Virus record (IMG/VR): IMGVR_UViG_3300017917_001341
Span: 1-25,567 of that record
Length of the DNA stretch: 25,567 bases
Strand: one strand, 5' to 3'
DNA from: a virus
The translations under genes and the position numbers were made by a program. Of the stretch, positions 1-7,325 are shown one piece after another. Below the pieces are notes generated by a model. The model ran no database searches and was not told the origin of the DNA. It saw only the letters and a program-made list of their open reading frames with translations. The first letter of the stretch is position 1. Every line of letters starts with the position of its first letter.

Positions 1-276
1 AATGTCCTATATCCTGCTTATAGAAGTTTTCCCGAGACTTTTGCTGATGATCCTAATCGTCTTTATGTTCCTTGGTCAATCGACGACGCATACCATAAGT
101 TAGAAAACTTACTAAACGCACCGCATCACAACATGGGTCTAATTAGTGACTGGACTGATGGCACTGTGGATCGTATCGTGGACATCTTGGAAGGCAAGGG
201 CGAACAGTGGAACCGTGCAGGCAATCGTTATCGTGATCATGTCAGCCAAGCCAAATATCATGTCAGGAAAATGTAA
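1..276 (+). CDS. C-terminal fragment of a probable glycosyltransferase
   Basis: The reading frame is open from base 1 and ends at TAA 274-276, giving the last 91 residues of a protein that starts outside the window. The visible part reads like the end of a GT-B (group 1) glycosyltransferase: a P-x-Y-x-S-F-P-E-T stretch, then an acidic segment leading to VPWSIDDAYHKLENLL, then a helical, basic tail. The resemblance is to the general shape of such C-termini, not to a catalytic motif, so the call is tentative. The next gene, itself glycosyltransferase-like, starts 2 nt downstream, which supports a shared role in sugar transfer. No promoter or terminator separates the two. Confidence 0.45.
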   Translation, partial: NVLYPAYRSFPETFADDPNRLYVPWSIDDAYHKLENLLNAPHHNMGLISDWTDGTVDRIVDILEGKGEQWNRAGNRYRDHVSQAKYHVRKM

Positions 277-278
277 CA

Positions 279-1256
279 ATGAGAATGCCCGATTGGTTAG
301 ACCAGTCTGACATTTTTTATTTTGTAAATCCTGACATTGATGGTGTTTTGTATTCGGTCATTGATGGCAAGATAGACTACAGCAAAAACAAACTTGATCA
401 ATTAAAACAGTATGCCTTGGTAGTAGCAGACTACAGCACTGAACACTGGGGTCCGGGCACAGAAATCATTGATACCAGTTATCGTTTGCTCAAAGAATCT
501 GGAATCAACTTTGTTATTTTTGTGCATGACCCGGCAGATCATCAACGCTATCCCGAAGTATTCTTTTATCCATTTTGGTATTATACAGCAAAAAGATATT
601 TTGTTTTTGCCAAACAAGTTCCTACATCAAAAAAACAATATCTTGTAGGATGCTTTAACGGAACTCCTAGGACACATAGAATAATAAATTATTTGGAAAT
701 GTCCAAGAAGTCCTACATGGACCAAAATTTGTTTACTTTTTTCAATCCCGAAAACCGCCCAGTTGCCAACGAAGGCATTGTGTTAGACCAAGAACAACAG
801 GCTCAATGGGATGCAATTAAAAAAAATTTTCCCAAGCGGCATCCGGGTCCCGGATTCAACATAGACCATCCTATTTGCACAAACAGTTATATACATCTGG
901 TCACAGAAACAAATGTCGCTTCTAAAATATTTGTTTCAGAAAAAACCTGGAAAGCAATAGCCGCAGAACAACTATTCTTAGTGCTAGGAAATCCTGGAAC
1001 CATCAATTACCTGCGCGGCCAAGGAGTAGACTGTTTTGACGATATTATAGATCATAAGTATTATGACAACGAGCCAGATTGGCAAGTAAGAATGTCAAAA
1101 ATTCACAGCATCATTGATTCGTTAGTGGGTCAAGATCTTGAAAAAATTTATCAACAAACACAAGTTCGTAGACAAGCCAACTACCAAAAGTTTGTCAACG
1201 GGGAATTTGACCATAAGTATTGCCAAACCATCCAAGAATACATAGCCAACATATGA
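279..1256 (+). CDS. glycosyltransferase-like protein, copy 1 of a paralogous pair
   Basis: This 325-residue protein has no signal peptide or membrane segment. Residues 121-134 carry a C-F-N-G-x-P-R-x-H-R motif, and residues 206-227 carry HLVTETNVASKIFVSEKTWK, followed by a hydrophobic strand, LVLG, and an acidic FDDIID block near 257-262. The E-(x)n-SEKTWK-(x)n-LG arrangement resembles the nucleotide-sugar-binding end of fucosyltransferase-like GT-B enzymes. That is fold-level inference, not proof. The same ordered motifs recur in the gene at 15395-16342, so the two are paralogues. The ATG at 279 lies 2 nt after the preceding stop, and the end overlaps the next start (ATGA). The probable role is transferring a sugar to a surface or virion acceptor. 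Confidence 0.5.
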   Translation: MRMPDWLDQSDIFYFVNPDIDGVLYSVIDGKIDYSKNKLDQLKQYALVVADYSTEHWGPGTEIIDTSYRLLKESGINFVIFVHDPADHQRYPEVFFYPFWYYTAKRYFVFAKQVPTSKKQYLVGCFNGTPRTHRIINYLEMSKKSYMDQNLFTFFNPENRPVANEGIVLDQEQQAQWDAIKKNFPKRHPGPGFNIDHPICTNSYIHLVTETNVASKIFVSEKTWKAIAAEQLFLVLGNPGTINYLRGQGVDCFDDIIDHKYYDNEPDWQVRMSKIHSIIDSLVGQDLEKIYQQTQVRRQANYQKFVNGEFDHKYCQTIQEYIANI

Positions 1257-1834
1257 GTTTTGATCGACTATTTAAATTTGAGCAGGACCTAGCTGAATAC
1301 ACTGGCGCACCATACGTGGTTGTAACCGACGGTTGCACTCATGCCATTGAATTGTGTCTACGCTACGACCGTCCACAATTTTTGGCCTTTACAGCATTTA
1401 CCTACATAAGTGTTCCTTTGCTGATGCATCATCTACAGATTAACTATGTGTTGACGTCAGAGGATTGGACCGGCGAATATCAATTTCACGGCACACGCAT
1501 ATGGGATTCAGCACGTAGACTAGAACCTGGCATGTATCGCGCAGGTCAGATGCAGTGCCTTAGTTTTGGCTACAGCAAGCCCATGGAGTTAGGCAAAGTT
1601 GGTGCTATACTATTAGACGACGAACAGGCATATCAAACCTTAAGTGCTTGGAGATCAGATGGCAGAGATCTTAGAATACAACCTTGGCAAGATCAAAAAA
1701 TATTTGGTCTAGGATGGCATTATTGTCCTATAATAGATGATTGCGAACGTGGGTCACAATTATTACACAAAACTTCTCCAGCAAGTCAAAAAGTAACCTA
1801 TCCTGACTGCAGAGAAATCACAATAGTTCGTTAG
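1253..1834 (+). CDS. short DegT/DnrJ/EryC1-like PLP-dependent protein
   Basis: I chose ATG 1253 because it overlaps the upstream stop as ATGA; a TTG at 1220 is in frame but would need a long overlap. The 193-residue product matches the PLP-binding large domain of DegT/DnrJ/EryC1/StrS sugar aminotransferases. It has the N-terminal helix and GAPYVVVTDGCTHAIEL (residues 18-34), WDSA with Asp85 in the position that contacts the pyridine nitrogen, and SFGYSK with Lys109 as candidate Schiff-base lysine, followed by GKVGAILLDD. Family members usually run to about 370 residues; this one stops soon after the GLGWHYCPIIDD segment, so the C-terminal domain is missing. It may be a functional short phage form or a degraded enzyme. 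It heads a coupled cassette with two oxygenases and a radical SAM enzyme. Confidence 0.62.
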   Translation: MSFDRLFKFEQDLAEYTGAPYVVVTDGCTHAIELCLRYDRPQFLAFTAFTYISVPLLMHHLQINYVLTSEDWTGEYQFHGTRIWDSARRLEPGMYRAGQMQCLSFGYSKPMELGKVGAILLDDEQAYQTLSAWRSDGRDLRIQPWQDQKIFGLGWHYCPIIDDCERGSQLLHKTSPASQKVTYPDCREITIVR

Positions 1835-1845
1835 GAAATATCGGT

Positions 1846-2379
1846 ATGTTACAGATTGTAAAACTTGATTATGATTTTGGTTGTTTTTTAACAGCCGACT
1901 ATACTCAACACGAAGGCAGCTGTATCAAACATCAGGTATATGAACTCACAGACATTCACAAACAGTTTGGAGGATTTCCTGACAGCTATTGTTTTGCCAA
2001 TACCAAAATTCATCAGCTATGGTGGACTGCTGATCAAATTGACTATGAAGAAATTGGTCGACAACTGGGCATAGAAGTTATAACTGTCAGCAGTATCCTA
2101 CAACCACCAGGCTGTGTGATTCCTTATCATAGAGATACATTTTATCAAATTGGCAAACAATATCCCGAGCGCACCAGTTTAAAAGTTCGAGCCAACATTT
2201 ACCTAGAAGATTATAAACTTGGTCAAATGATTCAGTATGTTGAAAACAACAAAATCAACACCAGTGTGAATTGGTCTGCTGGCGATGGCTTTGTTTGGGA
2301 CAGCGAAATCCTACACCTAAGTGCCAATGCTGGCATGCAAGACAAATACACGTTACAGGTCTCTGGATTTTTAAAATGA
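1846..2379 (+). CDS. 2-oxoglutarate/Fe(II)-dependent oxygenase-like protein
   Basis: The 177-residue product reads as a compact double-stranded beta-helix oxygenase. The facial-triad candidates are His95 and Asp97 in IPYHRDTFYQ and His157 in EILHLSANAG. After the distal His the chain continues as DKYTLQVSGF, the usual closing strand of aspartyl/asparaginyl-hydroxylase-like and phage 2OG oxygenases. The sequence between the ligands (LKVRANIYLEDY) resembles the central strands. It would use O2 and 2-oxoglutarate to hydroxylate or desaturate a substrate; the substrate cannot be read from the sequence. It starts 11 nt after the DegT-like gene without a strong Shine-Dalgarno and its stop overlaps the start of the radical SAM gene, so the three are probably co-translated. 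The fold is fairly sure, the reaction is not. Confidence 0.7.
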   Translation: MLQIVKLDYDFGCFLTADYTQHEGSCIKHQVYELTDIHKQFGGFPDSYCFANTKIHQLWWTADQIDYEEIGRQLGIEVITVSSILQPPGCVIPYHRDTFYQIGKQYPERTSLKVRANIYLEDYKLGQMIQYVENNKINTSVNWSAGDGFVWDSEILHLSANAGMQDKYTLQVSGFLK

Positions 2380-4184
2380 ATAACGTGTATCTGTTTCAAC
2401 CGCAGTTTGCGGTAGAAATTAGAAATGAAAAAAATTATTGGTTGCCCTACAGCATTGGTTGTCTATGGAGTTATTGCCAACAGTTTGAAGATGTAAAGAA
2501 TAATTTTGAACTCAAAGATATTGTATTCAAACGAGAGCCACACTCAGACATACTGGCTAGACTAGACAATCCAAGGGTTGCGGCATTTAGTTGCTATCAA
2601 TGGAATCGAAATTACAATTTAAATCTAGCCAAATCTATAAAAAACGCATGGCCCAACTGTGTTGTTGTTTTTGGAGGACCCGAAGTTAATATTGACTTTA
2701 GCCTATATGACTTTATCGACACCGTGGTCTTGGCTGAAGGGGAATATTCAATGCTGGATATATTGCGTAAAATATCTCGCAATGAGCCTGTGCCCGAATC
2801 TTATACAAAACAACGTATTGCCACAGATGACTTGCCTAGTCCTTATTCTACAGGTGTGTTTGATGCCATCATCAAGGCCAATCCCGAAGTAAAATGGGCA
2901 ACTACCTTAGAAACCAACAGAGGTTGTCCGTTCAGTTGCACCTTTTGCGATTGGGGTGGACTGACCTACAGCAAGGTTAAAAAACTTTCGTTGGAACGTG
3001 TCAAACAAGATCTAGATTGGATTGCTGAAAATCCAATTGGTTACATATTTTGTGCTGATGCTAACTTTGGTATATTCAAAGAACGAGATTTAGAAATAGC
3101 CCGGATGGTCAGAGAAACCGGATTGAAAAATCCTGGACTTGATGTTTTCAATGCTACCTTTAACAAAAACAACAACGAGTGGAGTTTTAAAATTTTGGAA
3201 CTGCTGGGAGATCTCAACAAGGGATTTACAGTCAGTGTGCAGAGTCTACACCCACCCACACTCAAAGCAATCAAGCGCGACAACCTGGGCATAAACGACC
3301 TGTCCAACATCTTTGAGTTGAGCAACAAACATCAGGTCAATGCCTATACCGAAGTGATTCTTGGGCTACCCTTGGAAACCAAAGAAACATTCATCAACGG
3401 GTTGGTAACACTATTAGAGTTGGGTCAACACAATCAAATTGAAGTTTGGTTCACTGACTTATTAACAAACAGTGAACTGGCCACGGGCATGAGCAAAATA
3501 AACTATGGCATCAAAACCGTTGTTACAAAAAACTATTTGGCCTTGTTGAATCAGAACGACCACAACGAATTTGACGAAGACATAGAGTTAATTTGTGCTA
3601 CCAATACCATGAGCACACAGGACATGATTGACAGTTATCTATATGCTTGGATGATTGTCAATGTTCATATTCAGGGCTACAGTCAATTGGTCAGCAAATA
3701 CTGTAGATATGTTCACAATATAAGCTACAGAGATTTTTATGACCGCTTGTTGGACGAAATCAAAACACAACCAGAACTTGCCGAAATCTACACAAAGGTA
3801 AAAGACACTGTGACCGGTTTGTTAACCACTGGTCGCTTGCCCGCGGACGTAACCGCACACAATTTGGTATTTCTTGAAGGAGCAAGTTTATACAAGAACA
3901 AATACCAAATATTCCAAATAGTAAAAACTGTGTTTGAAAGCCTGGCACCCGCACCCAATCATAAATTAATAACATTACAACAGTGTTTTATTTTTAATTC
4001 AACCATGACGTATCCTATCGAATTGGATTGTGATTTTGATTTTGATCTGTTAAAATTATCACAGTGTTGTTACAAAATCAAACCCAAAGCAGATTCAATT
4101 GATCTCAAAGAATTTGCGGATTCTTACTATGTTCTGCGTCGCAAGGGTTTGATCAAAAACAAAATGGAAAAGGTAACTGTATGA
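2376..4184 (+). CDS. B12-binding-type radical SAM enzyme
   Basis: ATG 2376 overlaps the preceding TGA and gives 602 residues; an in-frame upstream start at 2271 would lie wholly inside the oxygenase gene. Residues about 1-130 resemble a cobalamin-binding (Rossmann-like) domain of B12-radical SAM proteins, with FSCYQWN followed by VVVFGGPEVN and VLAEGE. The radical SAM core follows, with Cys184, Cys188 and Cys191 in RGCPFSCTFCDWGG, the canonical CX3CX2C motif for the [4Fe-4S] cluster, then FCADANFGI and VILGLPLET strands. The C-terminal 200 residues are helical and unassigned. Such enzymes often methylate or rearrange unreactive carbons; the substrate here is unknown. The classical DxHxxG cobalamin loop is not visible, so actual B12 use is uncertain. 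It sits in one coupled run between two 2OG oxygenases. Confidence 0.85.
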   Translation: MNNVYLFQPQFAVEIRNEKNYWLPYSIGCLWSYCQQFEDVKNNFELKDIVFKREPHSDILARLDNPRVAAFSCYQWNRNYNLNLAKSIKNAWPNCVVVFGGPEVNIDFSLYDFIDTVVLAEGEYSMLDILRKISRNEPVPESYTKQRIATDDLPSPYSTGVFDAIIKANPEVKWATTLETNRGCPFSCTFCDWGGLTYSKVKKLSLERVKQDLDWIAENPIGYIFCADANFGIFKERDLEIARMVRETGLKNPGLDVFNATFNKNNNEWSFKILELLGDLNKGFTVSVQSLHPPTLKAIKRDNLGINDLSNIFELSNKHQVNAYTEVILGLPLETKETFINGLVTLLELGQHNQIEVWFTDLLTNSELATGMSKINYGIKTVVTKNYLALLNQNDHNEFDEDIELICATNTMSTQDMIDSYLYAWMIVNVHIQGYSQLVSKYCRYVHNISYRDFYDRLLDEIKTQPELAEIYTKVKDTVTGLLTTGRLPADVTAHNLVFLEGASLYKNKYQIFQIVKTVFESLAPAPNHKLITLQQCFIFNSTMTYPIELDCDFDFDLLKLSQCCYKIKPKADSIDLKEFADSYYVLRRKGLIKNKMEKVTV

Positions 4185-5251
4185 AAGTAAGCAAAATACC
4201 CGGATTTGGCAGTTATGGACAGTATATCGACGATCTTGACTTTGCCACATTGACCGACGAAGAGTGGTTGGCCATTGGTAAATCACACTTAAAAAACTTA
4301 TTGACCATTATTAGAAATCCCAAAGGCTTGAGCAAAGACGAATACGTTGAGCGCATTGGTCGCTTTGGACCAACCAAAGGTAGCGTTCGCGCAACCATAG
4401 CTAAAAAATACGGCAGACTAATTGATGCCTTTGATCCTGAGTCGCTCAAAGGAGTATCAGAAGAAGATCTTAGATTTTTGAATTCAAGAAAATACATGCT
4501 GGAGCAGACTGAGAAGGGCAACATGCTGTCAAGAATCTACGGAGTCAAAGACGAAGAAGGTCACATGTTGGGTTCATTTGACAGCGGCGACCTAGGCTGG
4601 CACAGCAATGAATCATCGCAACTGACTTTTGCTCCTGAAGTTTCTTTGATGGGCTCTGAAAACATGTTGAACAGTGCCACAGGCTTTATGCAGACTGCTG
4701 ACTACTATGAGTCAGTCAGCAACAGCTTTCGCAGTGAGCTAGACGAAATGGTAATTTTACATACCTACAAAGAAGGTGCTATCAGCCCAGCAGAAACATC
4801 CAATCCTGAATTTAGAAAACAAATACAATTAAATTTTTGCCCAGTTGAGGATGCGGAAACTCCTTTGGTATTAACCAGTCCCGGTGGCATTAGAGGATTA
4901 CACTATACAATAAATTCAGCTCACCGCATCAAAGGTATGTCAAAAGAACAAAGCGATCAAGTCTTCAAACAAATTGATCAGGAACTATTCTCAGATCGCT
5001 ATACGTTTTATCATCATTATCAGACCAATAACGATCTTGTATTGTTTGATAATTCCATTACGCTACACTGTAGATTAAAAGGTGATGTCAATCGATTGGC
5101 ATATAGAATACAGTATGAGCCTTGCCATTTGTTGGATGCTCCTTGGTATCCTTACGATGATCCAAAGTTTCTAAATGAATACATTGATCAAACTCATGAG
5201 TTGATTAAAATTTTACAAATTGAAGATTTTAAATTGCCAATCAAGTCTTGA
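4181..5251 (+). CDS. TauD/TfdA-like 2OG-Fe(II) dioxygenase
   Basis: This 356-residue protein begins at an ATGA overlap with the radical SAM gene. The fold is recognisable as TauD/TfdA: GWHSNESSQ (residues 139-147) at the first metal site, LTSPGGIRGLHYT in the middle, and VLFDNSITLHCR with His296 as distal ligand, followed by Arg309 in the place of the 2-oxoglutarate-binding arginine. Ligand spacing (His141 to His296) is close to that of TauD. The odd point is the first motif, which reads H-S-N-E where HxD or HxE is expected, so Asn143 or Glu144 replaces the usual acidic ligand. The N-terminal 100 residues are unassigned. It closes the cassette beginning at 1253; a strong promoter for the next gene overlaps its stop codon. 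Confidence 0.72.
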   Translation: MKVSKIPGFGSYGQYIDDLDFATLTDEEWLAIGKSHLKNLLTIIRNPKGLSKDEYVERIGRFGPTKGSVRATIAKKYGRLIDAFDPESLKGVSEEDLRFLNSRKYMLEQTEKGNMLSRIYGVKDEEGHMLGSFDSGDLGWHSNESSQLTFAPEVSLMGSENMLNSATGFMQTADYYESVSNSFRSELDEMVILHTYKEGAISPAETSNPEFRKQIQLNFCPVEDAETPLVLTSPGGIRGLHYTINSAHRIKGMSKEQSDQVFKQIDQELFSDRYTFYHHYQTNNDLVLFDNSITLHCRLKGDVNRLAYRIQYEPCHLLDAPWYPYDDPKFLNEYIDQTHELIKILQIEDFKLPIKS

Positions 5252-5276
5252 CAACGACCTAAATACCCTTTATAAT
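5248..5276 (+). promoter_or_regulatory. consensus sigma70-type promoter upstream of folE
   Basis: TTGACA at 5248-5253 and TATAAT at 5271-5276 are separated by exactly 17 bp, a full match to the bacterial sigma70 consensus. The -35 box overlaps the stop codon of the TauD-like gene. The predicted start near 5283 leaves a leader of about 36 nt, with GGAG at 5310-5313 before ATG 5319. It would allow early transcription of folE and the genes after it by host RNA polymerase. Confidence 0.82.
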
Positions 5277-5318
5277 AGCACTAAGACTAGCCATCCTCGG
5301 CTTTAACTCGGAGAAACA

Positions 5319-6119
5319 ATGACAACATACACATCAGAAGATTTAAAAAACGCAATCAAACATTCTAAATTGGTTGAGGAAGCACCATACCATCCCGGAT
5401 ATGAAGATGCCATAGTCCGCCCAGAAGATGGTCGCCCACTCAGTGAAGTAATTCGTGAACGCATGATTGCTGGCAAGAAACGCTTTTGGGCTGGCGACAA
5501 CATCAGTGAATATGTCTCAGAAGAAGATAAACAACAACTGATCAACGAAGCCACTCGGGCATTTGAAAAGGTCTTAGATGCCTTGTTGATTGATCGCACT
5601 TATGATCCCAACAGTCATGGCACGGCACGTCGCTTGGCCAAGATGTATTACAATGAGATCATGGCTGGACGTTACGAACCAGCACCGGACGCTACAGCGT
5701 TCCCAAATGATAGTAAGGATAGATATGAAGGTATGCTTGTGGTACGCAGTGAGTTGCGTAGTATGTGTAGTCATCATCATCAGCCTGTCTCGGGTGTGGC
5801 CTACATTGGTATCATTGCCGCGAACAAACTCATCGGTTTGTCAAAATATACAAGAATTGCACAATGGTGCGCCCGTCGTGGAACTCTTCAGGAAGAACTG
5901 TGTAATGATATTGCCCGCGAAATAATGCGAGCAACAGATTCAGAAAATGTTGGTGTGTATATTCAAGCCACACACGGTTGCTGTGAGAATCGTGGCATCA
6001 TGGCGCACAGCTCATTGACGCAAACTACTGTGTTAAAAGGTGTGTTTCAAACAGATCCAGCAACTAAAAAAGAGTTCATGGACAATATCAAACTACAACA
6101 AGAGTTTGCTCCTAGATGA
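5319..6119 (+). CDS. folE: GTP cyclohydrolase I
   Basis: The 266-residue protein converts GTP to 7,8-dihydroneopterin triphosphate, the first step to folate and to 7-deazaguanines. The zinc ligands are visible: Cys150 and His153 in RSMCSHHHQPV and Cys221 in HGCCENRG. Other family landmarks are HGTARRLAKMY (100-110), IGLSKYTRI (172-180) and QEELCNDIA (191-199). The core matches bacterial FolE, which is about 220 residues, with an extended N-terminus. GGAG lies 5 nt before the ATG, and the gene has its own consensus promoter. With queD (7326) and queE (17064) in the same window, its likely role is feeding 7-deazaguanine synthesis for DNA or tRNA modification rather than folate. Its stop overlaps a small ORF. 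Confidence 0.95.
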   Translation: MTTYTSEDLKNAIKHSKLVEEAPYHPGYEDAIVRPEDGRPLSEVIRERMIAGKKRFWAGDNISEYVSEEDKQQLINEATRAFEKVLDALLIDRTYDPNSHGTARRLAKMYYNEIMAGRYEPAPDATAFPNDSKDRYEGMLVVRSELRSMCSHHHQPVSGVAYIGIIAANKLIGLSKYTRIAQWCARRGTLQEELCNDIAREIMRATDSENVGVYIQATHGCCENRGIMAHSSLTQTTVLKGVFQTDPATKKEFMDNIKLQQEFAPR

Positions 6120-6250
6120 TGCGCTTTAGGTTATGGTTAGCTCGGCTGATCTTGGGCAAACATTGTTCATGCTACCGCATGGGCTATCATCACTTGTCAG
6201 ATTATTCTCAACAACAAATTGGTAAGAAGAATAATCCATGCGAGCACTAG
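6116..6250 (+). CDS. hypothetical 44-residue basic protein
   Basis: An ATG at 6116 overlaps the folE stop (ATGA), and the frame stays open to TAG 6248-6250, running 13 nt into the PIG-L gene. The product begins MMRFRLWLARLILG, an amphipathic/hydrophobic basic helix, then a Cys-x-Cys and tyrosine/histidine-rich stretch and a basic tail. Without it the 118 nt between folE and the PIG-L gene would be the only unexplained gap in a tightly packed stretch, and stop/start overlap is the rule here. No family is recognised. The evidence is positional only, so it could be a chance ORF. Confidence 0.45.
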   Translation: MMRFRLWLARLILGKHCSCYRMGYHHLSDYSQQQIGKKNNPCEH

Positions 6251-6750
6251 TCCTTGTAGCTCATCCTGATGATTGTGTGATTTGGGCCAAGGCTTACATG
6301 GATGCTCATCCTGAACATGGCTGGACTATAACATATCTTACACACTGGCGTTTTCACAAGCGTGGTCGTGAAATTGCTCGCTATTGGCGTAAGAGAAATG
6401 TTCCTGTGCGATTCCTAGGATTCAAAGACCACGGTCGAGATCTTGGTCTCGGTGGCCTACATACCTGGTCAGAAAAGGAAGCTGTTAGAGTGCTACAACG
6501 TGCAACCGAAGGATACGATCTTATTTTAACGCACGGTGAAGAAGGTGAATACGGACACCCACATCACTGTGTAATACACAAAGCAGTCAACGATTTGCCA
6601 CAGGCCAAAGTTTATTTTTCACAGGAGCCAACAGACATAGCATTTCCGGTGAAGATTGAACTAGATGAGTTGCCGAGGCATAGAGCGTCAATAGAGATTC
6701 ATGCTCGCGATACAGCATACTACAAGGAATTGTTTGAATGGCTGGATTAA
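6238..6750 (+). CDS. PIG-L/LmbE-family deacetylase
   Basis: The 170-residue protein has the two signature zinc sites of the PIG-L family: AHPDD at residues 8-12 (His9, Asp11, Asp12) and THGEEGEYGHPHH at 98-110 (His107, His109, His110). PIG-L enzymes remove the acetyl group from N-acetylglucosamine on lipids or from small glycosides and thiols. The protein is shorter than most (about 220-300 residues) but keeps the catalytic core and has no membrane anchor, so it is probably cytoplasmic. It starts inside the end of the 44-residue ORF and overlaps the next gene by 13 nt. Given the sugar-nucleotide genes further on, a glycan or sugar-derivative substrate is a reasonable inference. Confidence 0.86.
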   Translation: MRALVLVAHPDDCVIWAKAYMDAHPEHGWTITYLTHWRFHKRGREIARYWRKRNVPVRFLGFKDHGRDLGLGGLHTWSEKEAVRVLQRATEGYDLILTHGEEGEYGHPHHCVIHKAVNDLPQAKVYFSQEPTDIAFPVKIELDELPRHRASIEIHARDTAYYKELFEWLD

Positions 6751-7064
6751 CTTTTACTGGACAGAATCCATATACCACAACAACCGGTGTTACTAATACT
6801 GGATGGATTGCCGCAGGAACCACACGCTGGAACACTACCACTAGTCAGATGGAAGTGTTTGATGGCCAACAATGGACGGTGTTGGGTGCTGGCGAAGTTA
6901 AAGATGTAACTTTAGCGGACATGGTTCAATATGCCGAAGATCAAGTTGCTACACAAATTGAATTAGAATACGCAGACAATGCCACTATCCTGGATGCTTA
7001 TAAGACTTGGGAAGCGGCCAACGAAAGATTTCGAGTAATATTAGCCTTAGCGGAGAAGAAATGA
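6738..7064 (+). CDS. small protein with virion-like N-terminal motif
   Basis: The 108-residue product starts with a Thr/Gly/Asn-rich beta-like segment, and residues about 30-48 read RWNTTTSQMEVFDGQQWT, a motif often seen in phage fibre or head-decoration proteins where a short strand pair presents a W/F-D-G turn. The second half is an acidic, helical stretch ending WEAANERFRVILALAEKK. The similar ending (LQVLLALKEKK) of the protein at 18153-18485 may be chance or a shared tail. It overlaps the PIG-L gene by 13 nt, and its stop overlaps the start of the next small gene. It could be a minor structural protein, but the only support is motif resemblance. Confidence 0.55.
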   Translation: MAGLTFTGQNPYTTTTGVTNTGWIAAGTTRWNTTTSQMEVFDGQQWTVLGAGEVKDVTLADMVQYAEDQVATQIELEYADNATILDAYKTWEAANERFRVILALAEKK

Positions 7065-7246
7065 TAGCCTTAACAGCCTTGATGTGTGTCCTACTTGGAT
7101 ACCAAGTCAGCATGCCAGCAGTAGACAATGCCAAATACACTTTTACAGTTCATAAAGAACAAATTGTTCGAATGAATACACAAAATGGTTCATTTGAAGT
7201 GTGTGACGAAAAGTTAAAATGCACACCAGTTGAACCAAATAAATAG
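7061..7246 (+). CDS. small membrane-anchored or exported protein
   Basis: ATG 7061 overlaps the previous stop (ATGA) and is preferred to an in-frame start at 7007, which would sit inside the upstream gene. The 61-residue product starts with a hydrophobic segment (residues 1-18, IALTALMCVLLGYQV), then a polar tail with two cysteines (CDEKLKC) that could form a disulphide outside the cytoplasm. The N-terminus lacks a positive charge and a clear lipobox, so whether it is a signal anchor or a cleaved signal is open. No family is recognised. An AATAAATA element overlaps its stop codon. Confidence 0.6.
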   Translation: MIALTALMCVLLGYQVSMPAVDNAKYTFTVHKEQIVRMNTQNGSFEVCDEKLKCTPVEPNK

Positions 7247-7277
7247 TATTACAGCGGCCTATTCGGCGTCATCCCGC

Positions 7278-7306
7278 TTTACAAACTCTGCCGCCTATGC
7301 TAAAAT
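7278..7306 (+). promoter_or_regulatory. sigma70-type promoter with extended -10 upstream of queD
   Basis: TTTACA at 7278-7283 and TAAAAT at 7301-7306 are 17 bp apart, and TGC at 7298-7300 provides the extended -10 TGn. The predicted start near 7313 leaves a leader of only about 13 nt that still holds the AGGAG Shine-Dalgarno before ATG 7326. The remaining bases of the 7247-7325 gap show no clear terminator hairpin. Confidence 0.72.
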
Positions 7307-7325
7307 TTAACATAGGAGAAACAGC

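Noticed and set aside
1036-1064. TTGACG-17-TATTAT promoter-like pair inside the gene at 279
   Set aside because: It lies well inside a coding region, where TTGAC from Phe-Asp codons is common, and about 190 nt before the next start; probably chance.
7247-7325. Possible rho-independent terminator in the gap before queD
   Set aside because: The GC-rich bases do not form a stable stem followed by a T-run.
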